From assembly GCF_029360725.1 (NCBI RefSeq), contig NZ_JARKMY010000001.1, forward strand, positions 434,001 to 498,000: a stretch of 64,000 nucleotides of DNA. Reading direction: 5' to 3'. How positions within the stretch are numbered: the first letter of the stretch is position 1; each line of letters begins with the position of its first letter. This document shows, piece by piece, positions 1 through 6,589 of the stretch. A program made the position numbers and the translations under genes. The stretch comes from Chryseolinea sp. H1M3-3 (GTDB lineage: Bacteria; Bacteroidota; Bacteroidia; Cytophagales; Cyclobacteriaceae). The notes under the pieces are model-generated. The model ran no database searches. It was not told where the DNA came from and was given only the letters and a program-made list of their open reading frames with translations.

Positions 1-323
1 ATTATCTCGGTAAGGCGAGGTGGTTGCAAAGTTTACCGCAGGGACGATTCCTTTCGAATTTTCTCCCTTTGCTGCATTCTTTTTAAATACCAATGGATCT
101 TAAACTTGCTACCGCTGATTGAGCGATGATGAGGTGCTTGCCAGGTTCCGAGTAGCCACCTTTCCCCTACAATTGACGGTCGTTGTCTTTTTGTAAGGCG
201 AGCTATCGACTAACTTTTATAGTAAGCAGCGCTTAGGAAAATGTCTGATGAAACAAATGATAACGACCCGCATGGCGAAGCTTGAATTTCAATATATTAA
301 TGGTTTCAAAGGAAGCATGACGC
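1..323. other. Left-edge region without a recognisable gene
   Basis: Frame 3 is open from base 3 to a stop at 84-86 and gives a plausible hydrophobic-basic C-terminus (WLQSLPQGRFLSNFLPLL), so it may be the tail of a gene beginning left of the window. This is too short to assign. From 87 to 323 I see only a tiny 14-codon frame (241-285) and no convincing RNA or repeat. The region lies upstream of the first DUF2958-like gene and may hold its promoter. Confidence 0.25.
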
Positions 324-749
324 ATGGCTTATCGATTTTTACCGGATAGAATTCACCGAACCCTAATATCAAACGGATGTCTTCAACTTGATCAGGTAGA
401 CGAGCTTTATCCACCGTTAAAACTATTCGCTCCTGACGACACTGGAATATGGCTCATCGTCAAAGTCATGAAACATAATCCTAACATCGGCTATGGCTTA
501 ATCGATATCGGACAGGGCAATCCCCACCAAGGGTATATCGATCTTCAACTGCTGGGAGGCGTCCGAGGAAAAATGGGATTGCCAATTGAACGTGATGTAG
601 ACTTTGTTGCTAAATACCCACAATGGGTATATGTTACAGCTTCAACTTTCGATGGGAAATACACTGAAAACGAGACCATATTGTCAGGCGTCTTCGCACT
701 TAAAACCATTTCGCCGACAATTGTCTATCCAAAACCATCTCTCAACTAA
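324..749 (+). CDS. Divergent DUF2958-like protein
   Basis: A 141-residue soluble protein. The central part (residues about 35-95) keeps the DUF2958 pattern: a 'L.AP.DTGIWLIVKV' strand, 'IGYGLIDIGQGNPHQGYIDL' and 'GLPIERDVDF'. It aligns by eye with the better-conserved copy at 1045-1413, whose equivalent stretch reads 'FGLCDLGMG.PELGSV' and 'VERDLHF'. DUF2958 proteins are small accessory proteins common on plasmids and integrative elements; their biochemical role is not known to me. It has no signal peptide or membrane segment. The C-terminus (residues 96-141) is not shared with the second copy, so this is probably an old, diverged paralogue. Family call fairly likely; function unknown. Confidence 0.6.
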   Translation: MAYRFLPDRIHRTLISNGCLQLDQVDELYPPLKLFAPDDTGIWLIVKVMKHNPNIGYGLIDIGQGNPHQGYIDLQLLGGVRGKMGLPIERDVDFVAKYPQWVYVTASTFDGKYTENETILSGVFALKTISPTIVYPKPSLN

Positions 750-1044
750 TCCTATTTGGCCCTATGCAACTTACTTGTTGATGCTGTTGCCTAGATAAAA
801 TATCTTCGTTAACCCTATCGATAGTATCTTTTTACAAACCGTTAAAGACAAATAATAGCCATTTCGCCGTGGCCTTTCGTCGTGTTGTTTTATACAGGTC
901 ACTTTGCCGATAACGGTTATTACCCAATCAAGAATTTTCGCCTCGCTGCCGCGATTCCCCGCTAAGCAAATTCCTGTTGGTCACGCGCTCTTTTTATCGG
1001 CGTTGCCATTCCCTGTTAACAACACTAACAGAAAGGCAATTGAA

Positions 1045-1413
1045 ATGATGTTATTTACTTCTCAACAAAAACAGAAACTTCTTTTCAATGGAAGAGAAGA
1101 GAACAGAGGGAAAGACCATCATCCCGTAGTCAAGCTGTTTCTTCCTGGCACGGCTTGCACTTGGCTCTTGACGGAACTTGATCCGGAAGATCCGGATATC
1201 GCTTTCGGCCTGTGCGACCTGGGCATGGGATTTCCTGAGCTCGGTTCGGTTTACCTGCCTGAACTTCTCGAACTGCGAACGCCCTTCAAAGTTGAACGTG
1301 ATCTTCACTTCGACGGTGAGTATTCGATCAGTGTCTATGCACGAGCGGCATCCGCCGTCGAGTGCATTACCGAAGACCCGATCCGTCTTAAAGCAGCCGC
1401 GTTAAAACCATAA
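1045..1413 (+). CDS. DUF2958 domain-containing protein
   Basis: A protein of about 122 residues matching the DUF2958 family over its full length: an N-terminal 'LLFNG' segment, then 'VVKLFLPGTACTWLLTELDPEDPDIAFGLCDLGMG' (about residues 31-65 from the chosen start), then 'VERDLHFDGEYSISVYA'. The frame is open upstream to 904, but homology to the family begins at the Met-Met at 1045/1048, so I start there. It is the second DUF2958 copy within 1 kb, and a strong hairpin terminator follows directly. Such proteins sit in the maintenance and mobilisation backbone of Bacteroidota and proteobacterial elements, near RadC and primase as here. Molecular function unknown. Confidence 0.75.
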   Translation: MMLFTSQQKQKLLFNGREENRGKDHHPVVKLFLPGTACTWLLTELDPEDPDIAFGLCDLGMGFPELGSVYLPELLELRTPFKVERDLHFDGEYSISVYARAASAVECITEDPIRLKAAALKP

Positions 1414-1419
1414 CATCCA

Positions 1420-1449
1420 AAAGCCCCGCTCACACAAGCGGGGCTTTTT
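1420..1449 (+). terminator. Rho-independent terminator after DUF2958 gene
   Basis: An 11-bp GC-rich stem, AAAGCCCCGCT (1420-1430) with AGCGGGGCTTT (1437-1447), around a 6-nt CACACA loop and running into a short T tract, 7 bases after the stop codon at 1413. Confidence 0.85.
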
Positions 1450-1769
1450 ATGAATTCATAATCAGACGCAACTTATGCCGGGCAAAAGCGACATTTATTC
1501 TATTAGGTCTTGTGACTATCGTCCTTGCGGTTGTGTTGGGCGTAAGTGGTAGCTTATAATGCGTACACTTTTAATCATCGAGCTCTTGAGATAGGTTATG
1601 GCATATCATACATCACAACTCATGCGCTAACATTATTTGTTATTATTATATGCCCATTTAATTGACATTTTCTTACCTCACTATTAATACAAAATTGGTG
1701 TTTAGCAAAGTCATGCGACACGATTCACTGACAAAATATTCATTTCATTTTTTACATGGAGGCTTGCCG
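1450..1769. other. Intergenic region upstream of the excisionase-like gene
   Basis: About 320 bases without a supported gene. The reading frame of the downstream HTH gene is open back to 1662, but that extension has no domain-like sequence. The stretch around 1630-1690 is AT-rich and may carry the promoter. I see no clear TAnnTTTG element and no repeat. Confidence 0.4.
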
Positions 1770-1964
1770 ATGAAAGGCAAAAACGAATCAGAACAACTCC
1801 TCAATCGAAAAGAAGCTGCACGATATCTGAATGTCTCGCCTGGAACCTTGGCCGTCTGGGATTGTACAAAGCGATACAATCTAAAGCCGCTGAAGGTTGG
1901 GCGATCTGTTCGTTATCGTAAATCGCATCTCGACAAATTTCTTGAGGGTCAACTGACGACCTGA
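1770..1964 (+). CDS. Excisionase-family helix-turn-helix DNA-binding protein
   Basis: A 64-residue protein that is essentially one winged HTH of the MerR/excisionase (HTH_17) type: 'LLNRKEAARYLNVSPGTLAVWD' forms helix-turn-helix and 'LKPLKVGRSVRYRKSHLDKFL' forms the wing and last helix. The ATG at 1770 is preferred over longer in-frame starts because an unusually good Shine-Dalgarno (TGGAGG, 1757-1762) precedes it and the family is this short. Known relatives act as recombination directionality factors or small regulators on mobile elements. It lies 85 bases upstream of the primase gene. Whether it serves the distant integrase at 36-37 kb or regulates the local operon cannot be told from sequence. 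Confidence 0.75.
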   Translation: MKGKNESEQLLNRKEAARYLNVSPGTLAVWDCTKRYNLKPLKVGRSVRYRKSHLDKFLEGQLTT

Positions 1965-2049
1965 CAAGAAACGGGGAAGGAAAGTTGTTCGAGAACTTTC
2001 CTTCCCCTGAATCCAAGATCCACCAATGCAACTTTGAAGGGCTTCATCA

Positions 2050-2964
2050 ATGAATATTGAAAACGCTAAAACTGTAGCACTATCTGACATATTAAGCAAG
2101 ATCGGCTTCGAACCGAGCAAGCAAAACGACACAGAGGCTTGGTATTACTCGCCTTTTCGCAAGGAAAAGACACCGAGTTTCAAGGTCAATCTCAAGAAGA
2201 ACATCTGGCATGATTTCGGGGAAGGGGTCGGGGGCGACATCATAAACTTCGCCTGCGTCTATCTGGAGAAATCCAATGAAAACTGCACGGTCTCCGATGC
2301 ATTACGCTTTATTGAAAACATATCCGGAAATGCACCGCGCATTGCTCCTGTAAAGACTGGCGATGATGGCCCGTGCGACGAGAAACTCTCGATCATCAGT
2401 GTTAAGAAGATCGCGCATCCGGCGTTGATCGCTTATCTCGATAAACGCGGTATCCAGGTGGAGTTCGCCAAACCTGTACTGGATGAGGTACGGGTGAAGA
2501 ACAACAAAACGAGGAATTCGATGTTCGCCCTCGGGATCAAGAACGTAGATGGCGGATATGATCTTCGGAATCCATTCTTCAAAGGTTGCGTCGGTCCTAA
2601 AACGATCAGTTTCCTTCGCGGTACTATCGCAAAGCCGAATGGCCTTCACATCTTCGAAGGCTTCATGGATTATTTGTCGATTATCACGGACATCAAAAAA
2701 GATAAACTGGAGGATGACACGATCATTCTTAATTCGTTGTCGTGTATTGAGCACGCGACGCCTTACATCAAAGGTTACGGTTACAAAACAGTCTGGACGT
2801 ACCTGGACAATGATAAGGCGGGTGAAAAGGCGTTAAAATCCCTCGATGAGTTCTTTAAGACGGAAGAGGGCCTTGTGCACCGTCCGATGAACGAATCCTA
2901 CCGGGAGGATAAGGACGTTAACGCGTGGCATATGCGCAATCTGGGCTTGACGTTGGAGGCCTAG
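2050..2964 (+). CDS. Toprim-domain DNA primase-like protein of the mobile element
   Basis: 304 residues. The N-terminal part (about 28-70) resembles the CHC2 region of DnaG-type primases ('YYSPFRKEKTPSFKV', then 'WHDFGEGVGGDIINF') but lacks the zinc-binding Cys/His set. The C-terminal part is a Toprim fold with the catalytic Glu in 'FEGFMD' (E203, D207) and the metal-binding 'DNDKAG' (D253, D255). Such primases prime the complementary strand of a transferred single-stranded element or support its replication. The stop codon lies 3 bases before the radC-like start, so the two are probably co-transcribed. Family assignment is strong; the precise role is inferred from element context. Confidence 0.85.
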   Translation: MNIENAKTVALSDILSKIGFEPSKQNDTEAWYYSPFRKEKTPSFKVNLKKNIWHDFGEGVGGDIINFACVYLEKSNENCTVSDALRFIENISGNAPRIAPVKTGDDGPCDEKLSIISVKKIAHPALIAYLDKRGIQVEFAKPVLDEVRVKNNKTRNSMFALGIKNVDGGYDLRNPFFKGCVGPKTISFLRGTIAKPNGLHIFEGFMDYLSIITDIKKDKLEDDTIILNSLSCIEHATPYIKGYGYKTVWTYLDNDKAGEKALKSLDEFFKTEEGLVHRPMNESYREDKDVNAWHMRNLGLTLEA

Positions 2965-2967
2965 GAA

Positions 2968-3444
2968 ATGTCAATCAACATCGAACCCCAGTCTAAGGTA
3001 ACGGAAGTTGAGCTCATCTATCGAGGTAAGACGAAAGTTTCCGAAAGGCCAAAGATCACCTGCTCCAGGGAAGCTCATAACCTTTTCCAACGCAGTTGGG
3101 ATATCAATCGGATAGAATTGGTCGAGCAGTTTAAAATCTTACTGCTCGACCGTCGTAACGCCTGCATCGGGATCGCAGAGATATCGACAGGCGGGATTGC
3201 CGGTTGTGTCGCCGATCCGAAGATTATCTTTGCGACGGCGTTGAAGGCAAGGGCATCCGGCATTATCCTTGCCCATAATCATCCCTCCGGAAACTTGGCG
3301 CCTAGCCAAGCCGATATTGAACTGACCAAGAAGCTCGTTTATGCGGGAAACATGCTTGATTTGGTTGTCCCTGACCATTTGATCGAGACGAAAGAAGGAT
3401 ACTATTCGTTTTCCGACCAAGGGATGATGCCGAGCCCAAGTTAA
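2968..3444 (+). CDS. radC: RadC-family JAB/MPN metalloprotein
   Basis: 158 residues with the complete RadC MPN+ motif: HNHPSG (H103, H105) followed by PSQAD (D116), which would bind one zinc, then 'DHLIETKEGYYSF'. RadC-like proteins occur on many plasmids and integrative elements; they are annotated for DNA repair but the activity is unproven. The chromosomal form has an N-terminal HhH region; this one has only a short 45-residue lead and is the usual mobile-element short form. It starts 3 bases after the primase stop and is closed by a perfect hairpin. A degenerate relative seems to be encoded at 8808-9302. Confidence 0.9.
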   Translation: MSINIEPQSKVTEVELIYRGKTKVSERPKITCSREAHNLFQRSWDINRIELVEQFKILLLDRRNACIGIAEISTGGIAGCVADPKIIFATALKARASGIILAHNHPSGNLAPSQADIELTKKLVYAGNMLDLVVPDHLIETKEGYYSFSDQGMMPSPS

Positions 3445-3453
3445 ATGGAAGGT

Positions 3454-3482
3454 AGCCACCGTTATCATAACGGTGGCTCTTT
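3454..3482 (+). terminator. Terminator after radC-like gene
   Basis: A perfect dyad with 12-bp arms, AGCCACCGTTAT and ATAACGGTGGCT, around one central base (3454-3478), followed by a T-rich CTTTACTT. It begins 9 bases after the stop at 3444. The symmetry would also allow a protein-binding operator, but position and T-rich tail favour termination. Confidence 0.7.
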
Positions 3483-3588
3483 ACTTCTAAAGATAGTCAA
3501 CGTTAATCCACACCATGCTCCATCCAACGAGATTGCACTAGGCCTATTGGCGCTAACATTTCACTAGTTCGATGATTAGTTTTGAATC

Positions 3589-3849
3589 ATGAAGCATACA
3601 TGGAAAAAGAGATACAACGCGGCATTTGGCGTCCATCTTAAGCAGTTGAGACTTTCAAAAAAAATCACGCAGGGAATGCTGTCGAGTAAAAGCGGTGTAT
3701 CAGTCAGCCATATCTCGCGGATCGAACGAGGAGAAAAAGGCGTAGGCTTGACGACCATCCGCGACTTGGCGATAGGTCTGAAACTTCATCCAAGCGCGTT
3801 GCTTGATTTTAAATTCGAACTTAAGGACGTTGATTTTAAGTCCCTATAA
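3589..3849 (+). CDS. XRE-family transcriptional regulator
   Basis: An 86-residue protein consisting of one Cro/C1-type HTH: 'GVHLKQLRLSKKITQGMLSSKSGVSVSHISRIERGEKGVGLTTIRDLAIGL' in segments across residues 14-70, with the diagnostic Q/S-x-S-x-x-S-x-I-E-R-G pattern. It has no extra effector domain, so it is a minimal DNA-binding regulator, probably of element genes. It stands alone after the radC terminator; downstream there is a weak hairpin (near 3860-3883) without a T tract. Confidence 0.8.
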   Translation: MKHTWKKRYNAAFGVHLKQLRLSKKITQGMLSSKSGVSVSHISRIERGEKGVGLTTIRDLAIGLKLHPSALLDFKFELKDVDFKSL

Positions 3850-4062
3850 ATGAAAAAAGGAACCACCTCTATGAGCGGTTCCCCTGGGCTCCCTCGAAAT
3901 ATTTTATTCAAAGATAGCAGATTTCATAAATGCCTTTCTGGTTAGACAGAGAGGTATTTTTCGGGCGGGCATCTTCCCAAAGCCTGGAGTAGAAAATTTG
4001 AAGATCAAGCAGGAAAAATTCTATAATAGGAAAAATCACCGTTTCTCGCTCTTTCAACTTTA

Positions 4063-4695
4063 TCAAATCCCTGGAGGGATGAACAATATTTTCCTGTAAT
4101 ACTTGTCTCCGAGAAGACCCTGAAAATAGAGAAGCATGTTCAGACGCTTTATTTTTGACACGTGCTCGCTCTTTATCTCAAAGACAATGCATTCTTCTTT
4201 CGGTGGCAATGTGAACCCGTCTGTAATATTTTCCAGCCAATAGTCTTTATGACGAACCAAACCGCTTTTTGCCAATTCTTTTACGACTTCACGGAGTACA
4301 TGAAGGGAGGAATTGCTTTTTGGCGGGGATGTCTCAAGTTCGAATGCAGAACGATTGATAATGGCTGTGCCTTGTCCAGCATTGCGAATCCTTACCTGCC
4401 ATGTTGCGCAGAACTCCTTGCTGTCGGGCCCAAGTTCCTTTGTCGCGTACATCGTTTTATATCCAATGCGAGGACGAAGCCCTAAAACAAATTGATGCCG
4501 GACAACCAAAGCCCCAAGAAGCGTCACAAATAGCGATGCCGAAGATTCCGTATCAAGCATTTTAAAAGACAGGAATCGTGTCGGCTTGATGTTGAATAGT
4601 GCCAAATTTTCTTGGAGAATTGAATACAGTGTAAGAATAAAAAGAACAACAGTCAGGACGACCAGAAATGTAAGTAACGGATCAAACGACCACAC
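4063..4695 (-). CDS. Membrane-anchored protein of unknown function
   Basis: 210 residues. An N-terminal hydrophobic helix (about 7-28, 'LLTFLVVLTVVLFILTLYSIL') is followed by a moderately hydrophobic stretch (about 52-72) and a soluble region of beta-strand character ('WQVRIRNAGQGTAIINRSAFELE', 'ECIVFEIKS') resembling an extra-membrane beta-sandwich. The 'RNAGQGTAIIN' segment is seen in many small two-TM bacterial proteins of unknown role. I recognise no catalytic motif. It is followed on the same strand side by a recombinase and a cupin-like gene but is separated from them by 70 bases, so an operon is possible. No function assigned. Confidence 0.55.
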   Translation of the reverse strand: MWSFDPLLTFLVVLTVVLFILTLYSILQENLALFNIKPTRFLSFKMLDTESSASLFVTLLGALVVRHQFVLGLRPRIGYKTMYATKELGPDSKEFCATWQVRIRNAGQGTAIINRSAFELETSPPKSNSSLHVLREVVKELAKSGLVRHKDYWLENITDGFTLPPKEECIVFEIKSEHVSKIKRLNMLLYFQGLLGDKYYRKILFIPPGI

Positions 4696-4765
4696 CGCTC
4701 GTTGTGGCCTTGAATAATCCTGACTGTTACTTTCTGCCTTTGTAATTTTCGGCCTCTCACATCAT

Positions 4766-4978
4766 TTAGTGACTGCATCCGATGACGCATTCCATACTAC
4801 CAGTGTTTGTAAGAATATGGGATTTCATAGGGGGAGTCAAGACCGGCACATCGAGTTCGAGTTCTTTTTCAATATCGTCCATCCGATAGTGTGCGCTGCC
4901 GGATAACAATGTTGTAGAGCTTGCCTCGCTGTGAAAATGCTCAAAGGTTTCGTTTGGTTCGAGAATGATCTTTGCCAT
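4766..4978 (-). CDS. Small single-domain cupin-like protein
   Basis: 70 residues. The pattern fits a minimal cupin barrel: 'LEPNETFEHFHSEASSTTLLSGSAHYRMDD' (His14 and His16 as a possible HxH metal pair), then 'PVLTPPMKSHILTNTGSMECVIGCSH' with His54 as the second cupin motif. Metal binding and a small-molecule sensing or isomerase role would be usual for the fold, but nothing shows the ligand. It lies between the recombinase (upstream on the same strand, 36 bases) and the membrane protein (downstream), so the three may be one transcription unit. Confidence in coding is moderate because the gene is short. Confidence 0.55.
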   Translation of the reverse strand: MAKIILEPNETFEHFHSEASSTTLLSGSAHYRMDDIEKELELDVPVLTPPMKSHILTNTGSMECVIGCSH

Positions 4979-5014
4979 GATTTTTTTGCTTTTAGGTGAA
5001 TAATTAAAAATATT

Positions 5015-5668
5015 TTAAAGATTTTCGATACGCTTTAACAGCGCATATACAGAATGCGTATGCCATCTGGCTTTGCTTCCCGTATAAGGCTGGATATTTC
5101 TATTGTTCAGTGCCTCTGTTAACGCTCTTATGCTGAGATAGCCTTCCTCTTTCAGCTCGGCGATAACTGGTTGCATTTTTAGCGCAAAGCCGTTAGCCAG
5201 TTCCTTGTTCTTTTTCGAAAGAATATTGCGTCCGTTCATGCCAAGCTGAACGCCACGATATTTCGCCGACGCCAAAGCTGCTTTCGTTCTTTTGCTGATC
5301 TGTTCACGTTCATGCTCGGCAAAAGCCGCCATGATGTGCAACATCAGTTTGTTGGCATGGGGATTATCTACTGCCAAAAAATCAATGCTCGCTTCCATCA
5401 ACTTGGCAATAAAGGCCACGTTGCGGCTCAAACGATCCAGCTTGGCGATAAGCAAAACAGCTTTTTGTTTTTTGCATTCATCGAGCGCATCAAGCAGTAC
5501 TGGGCGGTTGCTTTTTTTGCCGGACTCAATCTCAATGTATTCTTGTAAAAGAATGATATTGAACTTTGCGGCATAATCGCGAACCGCTTTTTGCTGCGCT
5601 TCAAGTCCTAATCCGCTTTCACCTTGGCGCGGCGTCGAAACCCTGTAATACGGAATGGCTTTCTGCAT
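5015..5668 (-). CDS. Serine recombinase (resolvase/invertase family)
   Basis: 217 residues. The N-terminal catalytic domain carries 'YYRVSTPRQG' with nucleophile Ser11, 'LLIAKLDRLSRN' and 'AAFAEHEREQISKRTKAAL', the classic resolvase motifs; the last third (about 150-217) has an HTH-like 'GYLSIRALTEALNNRNIQPYTG' segment. Small enzymes of this group cut and rejoin at short dyad sites (res or inversion sites), usually close to their own gene. An imperfect 32-bp palindrome lies about 200 bases upstream of the start codon and is a candidate site. The enzyme might also serve the 47-49 bp repeats at 6482 and 10540; that is speculation. Confidence 0.9.
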   Translation of the reverse strand: MQKAIPYYRVSTPRQGESGLGLEAQQKAVRDYAAKFNIILLQEYIEIESGKKSNRPVLLDALDECKKQKAVLLIAKLDRLSRNVAFIAKLMEASIDFLAVDNPHANKLMLHIMAAFAEHEREQISKRTKAALASAKYRGVQLGMNGRNILSKKNKELANGFALKMQPVIAELKEEGYLSIRALTEALNNRNIQPYTGSKARWHTHSVYALLKRIENL

Positions 5669-5864
5669 AGCTCCCCCGCATTTATTCGTTGCAAGAACAA
5701 CAACGATTCAAAGGCTACCATGTAAGGGTAAACCAACCATTACCTTTGCACAGTTCTTTTGCAAAAGCTTGAAAATGGACGGCTCGGGCTAAGTCTCGAC
5801 GGTTGAAAAACAAGGCTTTAACTAGGAGCGTCGTTCATTGAATAGGCAGGTTCCGTTCGTTTGC

Positions 5865-5896
5865 GTTCATACACAAACGTTGGTTTGCGTATGAAC
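5865..5896. promoter_or_regulatory. Imperfect palindrome, candidate recombinase or repressor site
   Basis: Arms GTTCATACACAAAC and GTTTGCGTATGAAC pair over 13 of 14 positions around a 4-base GTTG centre. Partial copies of the same word (TTCGTTTGCGTTCAT) precede it directly. No T tract follows in either direction, so it is not a typical terminator. It lies 197 bases upstream of the serine recombinase start codon, the expected location for a res-like site. Confidence 0.45.
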
Positions 5897-6481
5897 AAAA
5901 AAATTGAGAAGATTTTTTGAGCAAACGGTCTCTAGAAATGTGCGAAACCATTTGCAGTATGAAATATTTAATCCGTGATATTCAGGGTCTGATCATTCGA
6001 CTACTGTTGGCTCGTCATCAACTGTCCTGATTAAAAAGATTAATCTCCAACGTCCAACCTTGAGCAGCCAGATTTTGCCCTGCTGATTCGGGCAGTAACG
6101 AATTCCGGGACGTTCACTTGTTGGCCGCCAAAACCTCGCCTGCATCATAGCTTTCAGGGAGAGGTCGCTGGTGGCCAGCGTATAAAGCACCTTGTGTTGA
6201 TTTTGTTTTTGCAAGATATAGATGCTGTCTTCAGTACAGAAAGTGATAAACTTAAATACACTCTTAATTGGCGCTTATCCATACCGTCTATTCCAAAAAA
6301 ATTACCAAAGGAAATCAGTATAACATATACCATGTGTCCCACATCGTTTTATAGCAGACGAATGGAAGGGAGATCACTAAGTGCAATTCCATCAGGTCAA
6401 TTGTTTTTATCGTGATACTTTCGCTAAAAAAATACCATCAAAACATTTACGAGCCATCCTTTTTCTTTATTTTGGTCATTA

Positions 6482-6528
6482 GATTCCTTGCCCCACCTGA
6501 TCCACTTGATCGCAGCCCACTTGGAATC
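6482..6528. repeat. 47-bp dyad-ended repeat, copy 1
   Basis: A 47-bp sequence beginning GATTCC and ending GGAATC (inverted ends) with internal GCCCCACCTGATCCA. It is repeated in the same orientation at 10540-10588 with about 42 of 49 aligned positions identical. The two copies bracket three cargo genes. It is not explained by any coding sequence here. Confidence 0.75.
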
Positions 6529-6589
6529 AAGGTTTGAGACGATTAATTCATTTTGGTACAACTAAAGCCGACCAAGTTGCTGCTGCTCT

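Larger units (their letters stand above)
5669..6589. other. Long intergenic region between recombinase and cargo block A
   Basis: About 920 bases with no convincing gene. A 73-codon frame on the minus strand (5993-6214) has no recognisable family and Trp/Arg-rich low-quality sequence; I do not call it. The region contains the 5865-5896 palindrome and the first copy of the 47-49 bp repeat (6482-6528). It probably holds promoters for the recombinase (leftward) and for the FAD-oxidoreductase gene (rightward). Confidence 0.5.

Noticed and set aside
3855-3883. GGAACC...GGTTCC hairpin after the XRE gene as a terminator
   Set aside because: Stem has a mismatch and no T tract follows on either side.
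5865-5896. Palindrome as a transcription terminator
   Set aside because: Followed by a long A run on the + strand and by no T tract on either reading direction; a site for a protein fits better.
5993-6214. 73-codon minus-strand frame in the gap before cargo block A
   Set aside because: No family, unusual Trp/Arg-rich composition, no neighbour within an operon distance and no start context; more likely chance.
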